NCBI GenBank assembly: GCA_037951105.1
Contig: JBAMJV010005472.1
Location: 1-64,000, forward strand
DNA: 64,000 nucleotides
Origin: Echinarachnius parma
Taxonomy: Eukaryota; Echinodermata; Echinoidea; Clypeasteroida; Echinarachniidae
Direction of reading: 5' to 3'
Under the pieces are notes generated by a model. That model was not told where the DNA came from and made no database searches. It saw only the letters and a list, made by a program, of their open reading frames with translations. The translations under genes were made by a program, and so were the position numbers. Of this stretch, positions 1-11,310 are shown piece by piece (position 1 is the stretch's first letter; every line of letters starts with the position of its first letter).

Positions 1-334
1 AACCCAGACCGATGGTGCAAGCTGATAAAGTAAGATGGAATCAATGGTGATCACCAAGGCCCCCGAGTGTAAGCATTTACAAGATTATTTGGGTACTAAC
101 CATTACTTTCGTTAATTTGTTTAGATTCAGATTTTTGACCTGATAAATGAAATTCAAGTTTTAAAAGTTTCCCTGTGACTGTGATGGAGTAAAGTGGTTT
201 ATGTTGTTGTTGTTTTTGTCGTCATTGTTGTTCTTTTTGCTACTACTACTTTAGGGGATATGGAAACCCATTCGAAATTAATATTTTACGTTATCAATAA
301 AAAAAATACTTGATTATACAAATTATATATTTTT

Positions 335-895
335 TTAAAGGGATAGTTGAGTTCTGGTAAGGAGAGTACAGTTTTGGTGAAACTGAATTTTAGTAACCAA
401 AACCTGCATCATTACATTACAAACTAATAGTTATAACTAGAAAGGAACACAACATTACAAATGACGTAGTAAAGATCATGTTATCATTCAAAAAGAGCGG
501 TTAAAACGTAAGAGGGCGCTCTCTAAACACTCATCGGTTTCAACCATTTTGAATAAAATATTGTGCATGTGATGTTTTGTTGAAATAGTGATTAGATAGA
601 GAAATAACCAACAACTATTTAAATACCTATTTTGTAACTTTTTGAAAAGAGGAAGCATTTTTTGGAATTTTTAACGTCTGGTTCAAAATTCTCTAATAAA
701 CCTGGGGCCCCAGCTTTATTACAAATTGTTATATTTATGGATATTTCAGCCGTCTCTGAACCGATTTTGATCAAACAAAGATGATTTAATTATTTAAATA
801 TTATGCTCTTTGAAATTTTACACTCAGGTTTTCATTACCTCACAAAAAAAAAGTAGTCTAGCGCCCTCTCTACCAAAACTCAACTATCCCTTTAA
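335..895. mobile_element. TTAA-bounded MITE, family 1 copy A
   Basis: A 561 bp non-autonomous element starting TTAAAGGGATAGTTGAGTT and ending with the inverted counterpart CTCAACTATCCCTTTAA. It has TTAA at both outer edges and no coding capacity. The interior aligns with the elements at 3547-4100 and 5390-5846, sharing words such as TCATTCAAAAAGAGC and GCGCCCTCTCTACCAAAACT. TTAA target duplications are known for the Kolobok and piggyBac superfamilies. Which one mobilised this family is not shown by the sequence. Confidence 0.85.
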
Positions 896-965
896 TTGTT
901 TATATATAAAGAAAAGTCAGGAGTAACTTGGTTGGGTGTTGCATATTGACACCAATGGTAAAAGT

Positions 966-1041
966 GGGGGGGGGGGGGGGGGGGGCATTGTCCACTAAGT
1001 CTTAGCTCACTGCCCTCCCCTCTGCCCGCCCCCCCCCCCCC
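966..1041. repeat. Poly-G run followed by poly-C run
   Basis: A run of 20 G (966-985) is followed 43 bases later by a run of 13 C (1029-1041). The two could pair as a G:C stem. The same arrangement recurs at 31042-31100. Confidence 0.8.
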
Positions 1042-1623
1042 TCCAAAAATGAGACTCATTGACTGCGCCCCTGCAGTGATAATCTGGAATGTCTGGTCGT
1101 GTTGTGACATACGTTTGTTTTGTTCGGACCTGCTTATCCTTTTATTCGATTCGCTCTTTTATTCTTGCGTATGTTTTTTTTCTTCGATTTAAAAAAAAGA
1201 TCAGTTTAATCTTTTATCCTATATGAGGTTTTTTTCATTCGATTCTCTTTGTTTCTTGTTGGAATTGGGTAAGGAAGTTATTTCTGGAATTTCTTCGCAA
1301 ATGGGCAAGGAAAAGTTGGAGTGGAGAAATCTTTGGATTTATAATAGTCGGTATTTCCCACTTCTTCTGAAAACAGTGCGGTGAGCTTTTTTACCTTCAA
1401 TGAGCGAGTTGCTCACGAACTTTCACCCACTCACAGGGATTACGAGAATAGTGGGTGTGGGAGGGGTACACACGGATGCACATGCCCCCTATAAAATGAA
1501 AAGTAATAGCGGCATGAAATAAAACCCACAATATGCTTCTAACAAATAGGCTAGCATTTGAAATAGAGACAATCGCAATCGCCCACGCACTATTTCGTAT
1601 TGTGATGTATATAAGGACAAAAC

Positions 1624-1894
1624 AAATTAATTGTTGGATTGGAGTAACGGGCTACCAAAAATTAGGGTAGGTAGATAGGGATTTTCTTTGTTTTTCTTTT
1701 TTTTCCGCACAAATACACAAAAACACACACATAACACATCGCAATTGCAAATTCTATTGCAATTATTATTATTTTTATTTATTTTGTATTTTTATTTTTT
1801 TTAAATAAAATTCAGAAAAAACATCTAGGGTCGGCGTGCATTAGCGCCGGTATTTTTAGGGGCGGGCGGGATACACCAATCCAACAATTAATTT
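1624..1894. mobile_element. 271 bp inverted-repeat element (MITE-like)
   Basis: A perfect 19 bp inverted repeat bounds this element: AAATTAATTGTTGGATTGG at 1624-1642 and its complement at 1876-1894. The next ~25 bases inward also pair imperfectly. The interior is AT-rich with poly-T and CA-rich stretches and no reading frame. It looks like a miniature DNA transposon; its superfamily is not determined. Confidence 0.75.
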
Positions 1895-2687
1895 TTCATG
1901 GCCTAAGTTACAATTGTGATAATTACAAAATCTTCAATTATTATGTTTTTTCAGCGCCCTCTATACCTTAACGCAACTATCCCTTTAATAACATTCTTCT
2001 GCTATAAGTTTGATCATGTCCAACCATGCCTTGCACGTCCATCACTACAGTAATCACGATCAATCAAACGATCACGGTTCACGTATCGTGATCGATAAAG
2101 CAAAGCGGTAAAATCGATTTATAGTGGTCGCAAAATACACCACCGTAACAGTCGATAGGGCTTGTTTTAACAAATTGGGGTTTAACGGTTCGATTTATTG
2201 GTTGAAGGAAGCTCAAATTGGGTCATCACCCTAATGACAGACAGTCCTTGACAGGTCACTGTCTTTCGAGGTTTAAAATAAACACACTAGCATAGCAGTA
2301 AAAAAAAGTACACCATCGATACAGGGAAAGGGATCGAAGAGCTATCATCAAGCGATGCACGTATATTTTCTTTATACGGCTGCCTAGTAACATTATGACA
2401 ACTTTGCATTGCATTTTGTATCAGACACGAACTCATTCGCTTATTGAATACTATTTTACATCAAAACACAAATAAATGAACTTCTTTTGTATTTTGGTTG
2501 ACGATCGCAAGCGAATTTACGCAGATGACAACTGTGAGAAAGTATAGAAAGCATTACACAGAAATACCTGTCTCTTCATGTTATTTATTATATATCGGAT
2601 TTTTTTACTATGTCCCATAAATACCCGCGATCCGACTGTCAAGCGAGCGGAGTAATTATAACGAACGATTTTCGGTCTAATGCCTGC

Positions 2688-3519
2688 GTCACAAATCAAA
2701 CGGACTCCGGCCGAATTTGTGGATCGCCAGGAGGTCGCCGAGTTTCAAACCCGCCAGGGAGTCGAGCGTATTTTTCGCTTTAAAATCTACCCTGTCACAT
2801 ATTGGACGGGGCTCGGGCGGAACCTTTGAACACTAGTGATCAGAAATCGTCCGGGGCCCGCCGGTAAACAAATGGTAGTCGGGCGATACCTGCTCGACAT
2901 ACAGGTGGGCGCCGTCCAAGTTTCGGTCGATGATAAATAGGTCTGTCGGTGCCCGTCCGACAACCGGGCGACGCCCGGGTGGGCTCCGGGTGACGTCCGG
3001 GCGGGCTCCGGTCGATGCACGGGCGGGCGTCTTCCGTGGCCAGGGGCCAAACTCCTGAGTTGGCAGGAGGAGCCCGGCCGGGGCCCGTAGAAGCCGCCCG
3101 ACCGCGGCCCGACACCAGCACGAAGTGCGCTCGAAGCACGCGTGATTTGTTTACAATTTCGGCGGTATATGGGAGGAGGTCGTTTGGGTATCGTAGGGAG
3201 CCCGTGCGACGGCCGCGCAGGTCTTCCGACCTCCCTCCGAATTTTAAAGCCCCAAAAATCGTCAGATTGCCGCCCGAATATCGATCGAATACTTGCCGAT
3301 GCCCGAGCGATCTTTGGGCGACCTGTTTACGAGCTCTGCGACCTCAAAATTCGGCGTTTGAAAATCGCTGATTTGGGAGCCGGTTTCGGTGCCCTGCGAA
3401 CGTCGGCCGAACCCTGAAAAACGCGGCGGAGCCCGCAGTATTCGCGCAGACACCGGCCGTAGTCCTGGCCCTTTTGAGCTCGGAGAGAAGTCGGGCGGGC
3501 TCCGTTTGTGATTTGTGAC
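2688..3519. mobile_element. GC-rich 832 bp inverted-repeat element
   Basis: The left end (2688 on, GTCACAAATCAAACGGA) matches the complement of the right end (3501-3519, TCCGTTTGTGATTTGTGAC) with a two-base indel. The body is strikingly GC- and CpG-rich against AT-rich surroundings, with dozens of CGGGC/GCCCG words in both orientations, so it can fold extensively. Several overlapping open frames of 82-118 codons occur on both strands, but they are proline/arginine-rich, lack motifs and are expected from stop-poor GC-rich repeats. I call it a non-coding transposon-like element of unknown class. Confidence 0.65.
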
Positions 3520-3546
3520 GGCCCCTTGAGAAAGCATCCAACATAG

Positions 3547-4100
3547 TTAAAGGGGTAGTACAGTTTTGGTAAGGCTGAACTTTAGTAACCAAACCTGGAC
3601 AGTAACATTATAAACTAATAGTTAACTAATAATAACTCCACCATGCTCCAAAAGGTATACAAAATTACAAACGACTAAGTAAAATGCCCGCTATCATTCA
3701 AAAAGAGCCATTAAAAAACACAAGAGGGCGCTTTCTAACAAGGCATTGGTTTCAACCATTTTTCATACAAAATTATGCATGTGATGTTTTTCTGAAATAA
3801 TGATTAAATAGAGAGATCATCAACAACTATTTAAAAAACGCTTTGGGAAATTTTTGAAAAAGTGCAAGCATTTTTTTAATTTTTTGAAAAAATCATCTAA
3901 TTATTTGGGCCCCAAATAAGTATAAGATCAAATATATTTATTGATATTTCAGCCGTTTCTGGGTCGATTTCAACCAAGTCAAGTTTATTCTGCCATTAAA
4001 ATTGCATGTTCTCTCAAATTCGACACTCAGTTTTTCATTACCTCACAAAAAAATTGTGATGTACAGCGCCCTCTCTACCAAAACTAAACTACCCCTTTAA
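3547..4100. mobile_element. TTAA-bounded MITE, family 1 copy B
   Basis: A 554 bp element with TTAA at 3547-3550 and 4097-4100. Terminal inverted repeats begin AAAGGGGTAGTACAGTTTTGG and end CCAAAACTAAACTACCCCTTT. It is collinear with copy A at 335-895 and lies only 28 bases beyond the GC-rich element. Confidence 0.88.
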
Positions 4101-4369
4101 CGTTAATCGATTACATCTCAAGATGGACATGTTCAATTTAGCTTAAATTGTAAATCCATGTAAAAGTTGTCAATGATGTCATTGTTTTCAAACACGATAC
4201 AGTCAGTGCAACAGCGTTAAAATTATACGATCACCTTGTGAAAAATAAAGCAACAAACTTACAAAAAACAACGACAACTACAAATGACTTTAGGACGAAC
4301 ATCATAATTGCGCGGCAGCATTATGATAACTTGTACCCTGTATACAGTATAACGTTAACAAAAAACAAA

Positions 4370-4761
4370 AAGGGATCTAAAGTAACTTTGTTGACATGTG
4401 CCAAAGGTGATGAATGGTTGTTAAATTGTGTATTTTTATGATGTGATAATGTCCACTGAGTAATGTGTGAAAATTCAAGTTGAATAATGTTGAATGGATA
4501 TTGTATGGGCCAAGTAATGAGCGGAAATGCAAAGTGATATTCGCTAACTCTTTGCACTATAACTTGTTATACAGTTAAAACTTTCCAGTGGATAATTAAA
4601 ACTCCTAACATATTAATCATATGTGATTTTGTTTACGAAAGGGAAATAAAAAAAACCCTAATCCATTCTTCTATTGATAACATGGATTCAACACTGTATG
4701 AAGAAACCTCTAGATTTCTAATCAAGTTTTGTGGATTTATAGACAACGGTACTATAGATCC
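4370..4761. mobile_element. TTAA-type MITE, family 2 copy
   Basis: It begins AAAGGGATCTAAAGTAACTT, ends ACTATAGATCC, and shares internal words (CCACTGAGTAATGTGTGA, CAGTGGATAATTAAA) with the full copy at 59285-59649. The terminal TTAA has decayed at both ends. Other members: 10725-11096, 25363-25714 and an end fragment at 36538-36621. Non-coding. Confidence 0.8.
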
Positions 4762-4950
4762 ATGCGGGGAAGCGTAAACAAATTTGAGCGAAAACTTGAC
4801 TGGAGCGATATAGACATCATGCTGTGTATATAGAAAACTGATAGAGGGAAGGGGTCGTTCGGAGCACGCTTCTTCCTGAATTATGAACCACTTTGTTGGG
4901 CAATTATTTCACATTGCAGTGAACACAACGAAGTGCTACACATGCACACA

Positions 4951-5034
4951 CGCGCATACACATGCATAAACGAACGCACAAACATACAATCAAACAAACG
5001 CATGGATGCACGCACGCACGCACGCATGCACGCA
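4951..5034. repeat. CACG/CACA-type microsatellite
   Basis: Imperfect runs of ACAC, GCAC and CGCACGCA units, purest at about 5008-5032. Simple repeat with no coding signal. Confidence 0.8.
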
Positions 5035-5389
5035 CTCCCAACTAATTGATCAGATAGTACAAAGTAATGTGTGAAACAGACACATTATACAGACGGCCAC
5101 AACACACACAAACGAACGCAGTCAAGTGATAAATCATAAATAAAGTAATTTTTTCCAAGCCATAACTGCTGGACGTCTTTTAATCTCTCTCGGGATCTCC
5201 AATGTTGATTGATTAAGAGACCAAGGCGCAAATTAGTAGAGGAAATTAAATATTTAGCTGGGTTTTTCTTCCCAAATGGAGGGAGAATGGTCCATGAAGG
5301 AAGCGGACAATGCAATCCTAATTAGTATATGGTGGGTGCTTTTTGTATGCACACTGTCGTGGAGGTCATTGACTTTTAGAGGGTTTACA

Positions 5390-5846
5390 AAGGTATACAA
5401 AGGTATACAAAATGACAAATGACTAAGTAAAAAGCATGTTATCATTCAAAAAGAGCCATTAAAACACAAGAGGGCGCTTTTTAAAAAGGCATTGGTTTCA
5501 ACCATTTTTCATACAAAATTATGCATGTGATGTTTTATTGATATAATGATTAAATAGAGAGATCATCAACAACTATTTAAAAAATGCTTTTGAAAATTTT
5601 TGAAAAAGTGCAAGCATTTAAAAAAAAATTTCTAAAAATCATCTAATTATTTGGGCCCCAAATAATTATAAGATCAGATATATTTATTGATATTTCAGCC
5701 GTTTCTGGGTCGATTTTGACCAAATAAAGTTTATTCTGCCATTAAAATTGCATGTTCTCTCAAATTCAACACTCAGTTTTTCATTACCTCACCAAAAAAT
5801 TGTGATGTGCAGCGCCCTCTCTACCAAAACTAAACTACCCCTTTAA
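5390..5846. mobile_element. TTAA MITE, family 1 copy C, left end missing
   Basis: It aligns to copy B from the GGTATACAAAATTACAAA segment through the right terminal repeat, ending in TTAA at 5843-5846. About 100 bases of the left end are absent, and a short GGTATACAAA duplication sits at the break (about 5391-5410). This is a truncated copy of the family at 335-895 and 3547-4100. Confidence 0.85.
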
Positions 5847-6953
5847 ACCAAATACATTCAGTTGCTGCATTATATCTTCAGCTGAGCTCTCTGTTTTTGT
5901 GTAAGGCCGACCCGGCCATTTCAAAATATACGACATGCATGGACCTATGGGAGTAGAGAGGGGGTTGGGGAGGCGGGGGGGGGGGGGGGGGGGGGGCGGG
6001 TGGGGACAGTTATACATCAATTACCTGAACACTTTGTCCGGGTACATGATATATTTGCTGAACGAATATTAAGTGATAATTGCCCATTTGCCCTACTTGA
6101 GGGAACTGAACAAGCCGTGATATATATTTATGTTAAACGATCGGGGGCTGCAGCTTCCTATAGCTGACGACATAAACGTACCCAAGATTTGTTCAAGGGG
6201 GTGTTTTATTTTAGCTTCATTCAGTCATTCGTAGTCTTGGTATAGTAGGGGTGTATTTGAACACATAACACAGTCATTGTGTCGCTCAATGGGGTTGTTT
6301 GAACACCCCAAATACCCCCCACCCCCCCCCCCCCCCCCCCACCCCCTCGGTACCCCTTTGGCAGACGTCACTTGCCTGAATATTTTGTCTGCTGCCACGC
6401 TTATCCCTCCGAATAATTATTAGCATTGGATTTTGTCAGTAACAGTGTGTCCCAAGTTATGTATACCCTTTATTAATTATTTTTTTCTTTTAGTCTTGTA
6501 CAATTTCAAAACTTAGTTTTAGATAATGTACATATGTTTATTGTTAATTGAGCCAATTACTTTGGCCTGCTAATGTTTTCCCCTAAGTACAATGTTGATC
6601 ATATTGTTGAGAAGTTATAGGAGACCTATAATCTACAGGCACTGCGCTTTTTAGTAGACCTCCTTTTTCCAATTTGTATTCTCATATTCATTGTAAACTT
6701 GTATCTTGTTTGTTGTTGGAAATAAATGATCATTCATTAGGTGATAATTGCCCGATTTCTTTGTGATGTTTGCATAACAATCATCATTTTCAACACGTTC
6801 TGGAACACAGCTTCATACCCCGACCCAGGCTAATAAAGTTAACAAACATCGAAGACGCAGTGGTTGAATCAGAGTTACGGACTTGAAAGGACGCACCGCA
6901 CATTCTTGTGCTAATTTCATTAAAGTAATGATTGATACACCCTTGAAATGGTC

Positions 6954-7103
6954 AAAATATTGCCCCAAAATATTGTCAAATTGATGACAATCATTATTTT
7001 TGTACAATGGTGTACTGATTATTAATATTTTGAAATATAATGCCCCCAAATTAATGACGATCATTATTATGCTACAATCAATGGTGTAATGATAATATTT
7101 TGT
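6954..7103. repeat. Two-unit tandem duplication of ~75 bp
   Basis: Units at about 6954-7032 and 7033-7103 share AAATTGATGACAATCATTAT-like, GGTGTAATGATAAT-like and ATATTTTG segments. They are diverged, non-coding and lie a few hundred bases upstream of the probable promoter. Confidence 0.6.
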
Positions 7104-7399
7104 AGTATATTGATGATCATTATGGTTTTAGACTTTTGTGTTATGTCAACACTCGAATTATAGCGTTTTATGTAACTATTTCCACCAATAATGGTCCTAT
7201 ATAAAGGTGTTTTCTGTGCATATTGACATTATAACGATATCTAACAATCAAGGCTATTCATCAGGAACCGACAAAGTTGTTATCAGACGTTCAAATTCGA
7301 TTCGAATTGTCATAATAATTATCGGCCATCGCCCCCTTTTATCGAGGGCACTTATATAAATTTTAAGCTAAACAGACCCGCTTGTTTGATGCTATTCTT

Positions 7400-8028
7400 T
7401 GAAGAAAGAGACGAAACTTGGGAGATTGTTTACAAAAGGCAAATTTTACACCATTTTGCTTTTGTGTGTCGGCGGACAGGCAAGATCGTGGAGGGTTGAT
7501 TGTTTTGGTGTTTCTTCTCTCTTTGCGTGTAATTAGAGATTGGAGCTGGCCCAGGTCAAACAGCGAGCACATCAAAAGGAGCCGCCAAAGTTTTGGCAGC
7601 ACGTCTTGTGCCCCGTCGACCAATCACGACCCTGGTACTCCCATTGTTTAGCGAGTTGGGTCGTCCAATAAAACAGCGAGTAAGCCTCCCCCATTCACAG
7701 GCGCTTGCTTGTATTGGGAGAGCTCGCGAAAAGGACCAAGGAATATTGGTTGCTCAACCGCAATCACAATTTACGCAGTGTCGTGTGAGTACAATCACCC
7801 GTGCGCTGCCGCTCCGTGGATTCGTATTGTATGGTATCTTTTTAGGCTTCTACATCATACCAGTGAAATACTGGTGGTATACTTTATATACTGTGCGTTC
7901 TTGGATTTATTATAAGGAAATTACATTAGCGAAGTATACGGTGCTGCTTCAACGAAATTTGTTAGGAGGAGAAACAACATCGCCGATAACTGGCTAACTA
8001 AGCCATATATTCTGGCGATTTTGTGACC
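7400..8028 (+). promoter_or_regulatory. Probable promoter and 5' UTR of the PDZRN gene
   Basis: Local CpG content rises from about 7370 and stays high through exon 1. Four CCAAT boxes, the classic NF-Y motif, fall within 130 bases: direct at 7620-7624 and 7665-7669, inverted (ATTGG) at 7713-7717 and 7745-7749. A weak TATA-like segment (CTTTATATAC) lies near 7880-7890, which would place a start site around 7910 and give a 5' UTR of roughly 120 bases. The start codon context at 8029 is GACCATGG, close to the Kozak optimum. An in-frame TGA lies immediately upstream of the region used and no upstream exon is required. The exact transcription start is inference. Confidence 0.5.
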
Positions 8029-8733
8029 ATGGGTTTCGATATAGATCGCTTCTCCGGAACTGTGGATGAGGATTTTAAGTGCAGCATCTGCCTGGGTGTA
8101 TTGGAGAGCCCCCTCGCCACGCCGTGCGGCCACGTCTTCTGCGCTAATTGCGTGCTGCCCTGGGTCGTACAGAACGGGTGCTGCCCGCTCAAATGCGAGA
8201 AGTTCTCCACCAAGGAGTTGAACAGTGTGCTCCCACTGCGGAACCTCATCCTCAAGCTGGAGATCCGCTGCGACAACTTCCGCCGTGGATGCCCAGAGGA
8301 AGTCAAGATCCAGATGCTGGCCCAACATCTCGAGGACTGTGACTTCTCCCCCGTGAAGTGCTCCAACAAGGGATGTCAGGAACTGGTCAACATCAAGGAC
8401 CAGGCGCAACACGAGACGCAGGCCTGCGAGTACCGGCCGGTTGGCCGCTGCGAGCAGGGCTGCGGTCTCGTGCTGCAGTACAACACACGCACGGAGCACG
8501 ACTGCCTCAAGGGGCTCCAGACCCATGTCTCCTGCCTCCAGGGCAAGATCAAGAACCAGGAGCATCACCTCAAGAAGAGCTCCCTGAGGTATGGCAAGCG
8601 GGAGAAGGCTCTCCTGGCGCAGATAGCATGCCTGCAGAATGAGATCCAGATGCAGGCACTGCGCTACCAGAAGAAGCTCAATGAGAGCAGGGCAGAGATG
8701 GAATATATATCGGCTGTGGCCTCATTTGAAAAG
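8029..8733 (+). CDS. PDZRN3: PDZRN3/4-type E3 ubiquitin ligase, exon 1 (RING + TRAF zinc fingers)
   Basis: First coding exon, 235 codons, starting MGFDIDRF, the characteristic amino end of the PDZRN family. A C3HC4 RING finger spans residues 18-56 (C18, C21, C33, H35, C38, C41, C52, C56) with the conserved TPCGHVFCANCVLPW core; in known relatives this recruits an E2 and gives ubiquitin ligase activity. Three TRAF-type zinc fingers follow: C81/C88/H100/C104, C111/C116/H128/C133 and C141/C145/H157/C159. Residues 163-225 are charged with heptad-like leucines and probably form a coiled coil, including the family motif KREKALLAQ. I take the ATG at 8029 over any upstream codon because the Kozak context is strong and MGF matches the family. 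The donor is AAG|GTGAGA at 8733/8734, phase 0. Vertebrate PDZRN3 acts at synapses and in Wnt/MuSK control; that role here is only inferred. A single invertebrate gene may be co-orthologous to PDZRN3 and PDZRN4. Confidence 0.95.
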
Positions 8734-8806
8734 GTGAGATAATATTTTAAAATACTTAATTTTCCCCTAATAATTTTGATGAGGGATAATTTGTATGTGT
8801 AAGTGT

Positions 8807-8833
8807 GGGGGGGGGGGGGGGGGGGGGGGGGGG
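8807..8833. repeat. Poly-G run (27)
   Basis: 27 consecutive G on the sense strand, 74 bases downstream of the exon 1 splice donor. Transcribed in the pre-mRNA, so it could form a G-quadruplex near the donor. Confidence 0.85.
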
Positions 8834-10724
8834 CTGCAGATCCCTGGATGGTGTTGCTCTATCTCTATACATTAATAAAGTTCTAGCTCGCAGGGGTGGA
8901 CTGAGAATGGGTTTTTTATCCTTGTATCTTACAATTAGGGTATGCTATTAAGTTGTTATAATATACTCCTTTCAATGTTATTCGCCTCTGAGTTATTATT
9001 TAGAAGATACAATGTAAATTGAATGCTGAAACTATATATGCTGTATGGTAAATAAAAAATGTCACAAGTTTGTGATATTTATCAAGGATAAATGAAATCG
9101 AAAGATGATGATTCCATGTTGAATTCAATGCAGTTGAGTGTGTGTGTGTGTGTGTGGAAATGTATGTTTGTAACTTGGAATATTTGTAAGTTTATTTAAA
9201 GGGTGCTTCTCTCTCCCACACAACTTACATTCACTTGTACACTACTTCCATAGTTCCATGATTAGCCCTTTTACTTGTAAAATGTAATATTATGTTCCTT
9301 TAATATAATGCATTTAAAATTAACATGACACACATTTTTAAATTACCATTTGAAAGATATGTTGATTTGGAAGAAAAAAAACACACAGAAAGTTGACAAA
9401 TGAACAAGGAACAGGTATTGCGCAAAATTAAGTTTGTTTTTTTACATCATAGAGTAAATATATATATAATATTTGTAACAAAAAGTGTTCAGTACACAGT
9501 ACAGGTATATGCCTGGTAACTAACTATATGCTTCACTACAGCTCCAGCCATTCAACAAAATTATGAAAATCCCATCTCCCCGAGTTTCCGTAATTAGGCC
9601 CCCCGCCTTCAAGTTCAGCCCCCTGGAAGGACCTTTCTTGCTCAAACCTCACCAATTTTGTGAAGCGAAGAGAAGAACTCGGCAGGAAGCTTTGGCAGTT
9701 TGGTTAATTTAGCACAGAGCAGTGCCAGGTTAGAATGCCTGAGAGATGGGTGCAATTTATGGGACCCCATTTCTGCTAAGCCCCCCTCGTCTCTCACATG
9801 CATCCCTAGAACATTGTGAAATCAAATTCATCACATGGTCGGTTTTGCCGTTATGGCAAGATAGCTCTTCCCCCGAGTACATCAATCAAATAATTATTTC
9901 CGTCCCCAGTTTTCATTGTTGTGATGTCTGATTGTTTCTCTATTTTGCCCCTTTGCACTTTTGAGTGGGAAGAAACAAAAAGGGTAGGAAGGATTTGCGC
10001 TGCACGCTCCACCTAGCGTAACTCCGCTCCCTAGCTTGGCCTTATTTTTATACCTGCACGCACTGTCAGTGCTTTTTTGTATTGATCATGTAAACAGCAG
10101 CATCATTGAATTCAGCTACAGAAGGGATGACCTTGTCATTCTGTTGCACTGCAAAATGGAGAGAAAATGTGAGGAGGAAGAGAAGGAGAGAGAGAAAGAG
10201 AATGAAAAGAAGTACAACCTAGTTGATAAAGTAATACTGTGTAACAAATAAAATAAAGAGAAAAGAAGAGAGAGAGAGAGGGACAGAATCACAGAAAGAG
10301 CAAAAAGATCAACTTGAGTTCAGTAAAACACTAATGGCTTTTAATGCCTAAAAGAAGGGACAAGGAGTGAGAGAAAAGAACAAGTTGGCTGAGCACAGGA
10401 AAACAGTAAGAGAAAGGGAGGTCTAAATAAAAGAAGAACAACTTGGCTAAGCATAGTAGTACAAGAAGATGGCAATTGTTTCTGTCCCCTGCTAATACAT
10501 TGTACATCGATTATCATACATGTAGATAACTTCACAATTGATTTTATTTTTGTGTTACTCGTACTTCTCGGAGCATGAGTGTTATGAGACGGGATGTTTA
10601 CTCCCTGCTCCAGTGGACCAGTGCTTGCCCACCACAATGAGCCGCATGGTCACCTGCCAGTGAGGGTAATCCACCGTGTCTTGAATCTAGTTTGAGTAAA
10701 AAAGGGAAGAGGAGACTGAAGAGA

Positions 10725-11096
10725 TTATAGGGATCTAGTAACATTGTCTAATCCACAACAATTAATTAGAAATCCAGTGGTTCTCCATTAAGCATAGAAC
10801 AGGTTTCGGTGGTTCGAATTTCCCTCTCGTTAAAAAGATATTTTGATTTGAAATGTTCAGATTTTTAATTATCCACTGGATAGTTATAACCATGTACAAA
10901 GTCAGTGCAATGAGTTGGGGAAGATCACTTCACATTTTCACTCATTACCCAGTCATATAGGTAACATTTTATTTACCATGCGATTTTCACACATCACTCA
11001 GTGGATATGTATGTACATGTATCAGGTCACAGAAATACATTTTTGATCAATCATTTTCAGATGTCAACAAAGTTACTAAAATATATATCCCTTTAA
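10725..11096. mobile_element. TTAA-type MITE, family 2, flanked by 20 bp direct repeats
   Basis: Reverse-orientation member of the family at 59285-59649, with ends GGGATCTAGTAACATTGTC (left) and a complementary end reading ATATATATCCCTTTAA (right). It sits between two perfect 20 bp direct repeats, 10708-10727 and 11098-11117 (both AGAGGAGACTGAAGAGATTA), far longer than the 4 bp TTAA duplication expected. Confidence 0.75.
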
Positions 11097-11277
11097 AAGA
11101 GGAGACTGAAGAGATTAAAGAGACATAAAAAGACAGAATGGACACAAAGGTGTATTGGTTCTCTCAGATTAGAGGATTATAATGAGTGATGAATGAATGG
11201 CACTGTTTCTATGTGTTCAGCTATACAGGGCATGTTCAGGTCAAATTTGTTTTTGGTATTTTGTATGGCTGTTTGTG

Positions 11278-11310
<33 letters not shown>

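Larger units (their letters stand above)
1..7399. other. Upstream intergenic region, transposon-rich
   Basis: I find no coding exon here on either strand. Open frames are short, lack domain signatures and mostly lie inside repeats. The stretch holds three copies of one TTAA-bounded miniature element, one copy of a second TTAA family, a 271 bp inverted-repeat element, a GC-rich 832 bp element, poly-G/poly-C runs (966-985, 1029-1041, 5975-5996, 6322-6340), a CACG microsatellite and a two-unit tandem duplication near 7.0 kb. An orphan right end of the first TTAA family lies at about 1950-1988 with no clear left partner. A 3'-UTR-like AT-rich segment with an AATAAA near 6720 is the only hint of another transcript, and it is weak. 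Confidence 0.7.

Noticed and set aside
2787..3592. Overlapping open frames of 82-118 codons in the GC-rich element
   Set aside because: Expected in stop-poor GC-rich inverted-repeat DNA. Peptides are Arg/Pro-rich without motifs.
7593..7997. 134-codon open frame just upstream of the gene start
   Set aside because: It overlaps the probable promoter/5' UTR, starts at a non-ATG codon, has no recognisable domain and does not splice sensibly into exon 1.
7921..8568. 215-codon minus-strand open frame
   Set aside because: Shadow of exon 1. The + strand frame has all RING and TRAF cysteines and histidines in place.
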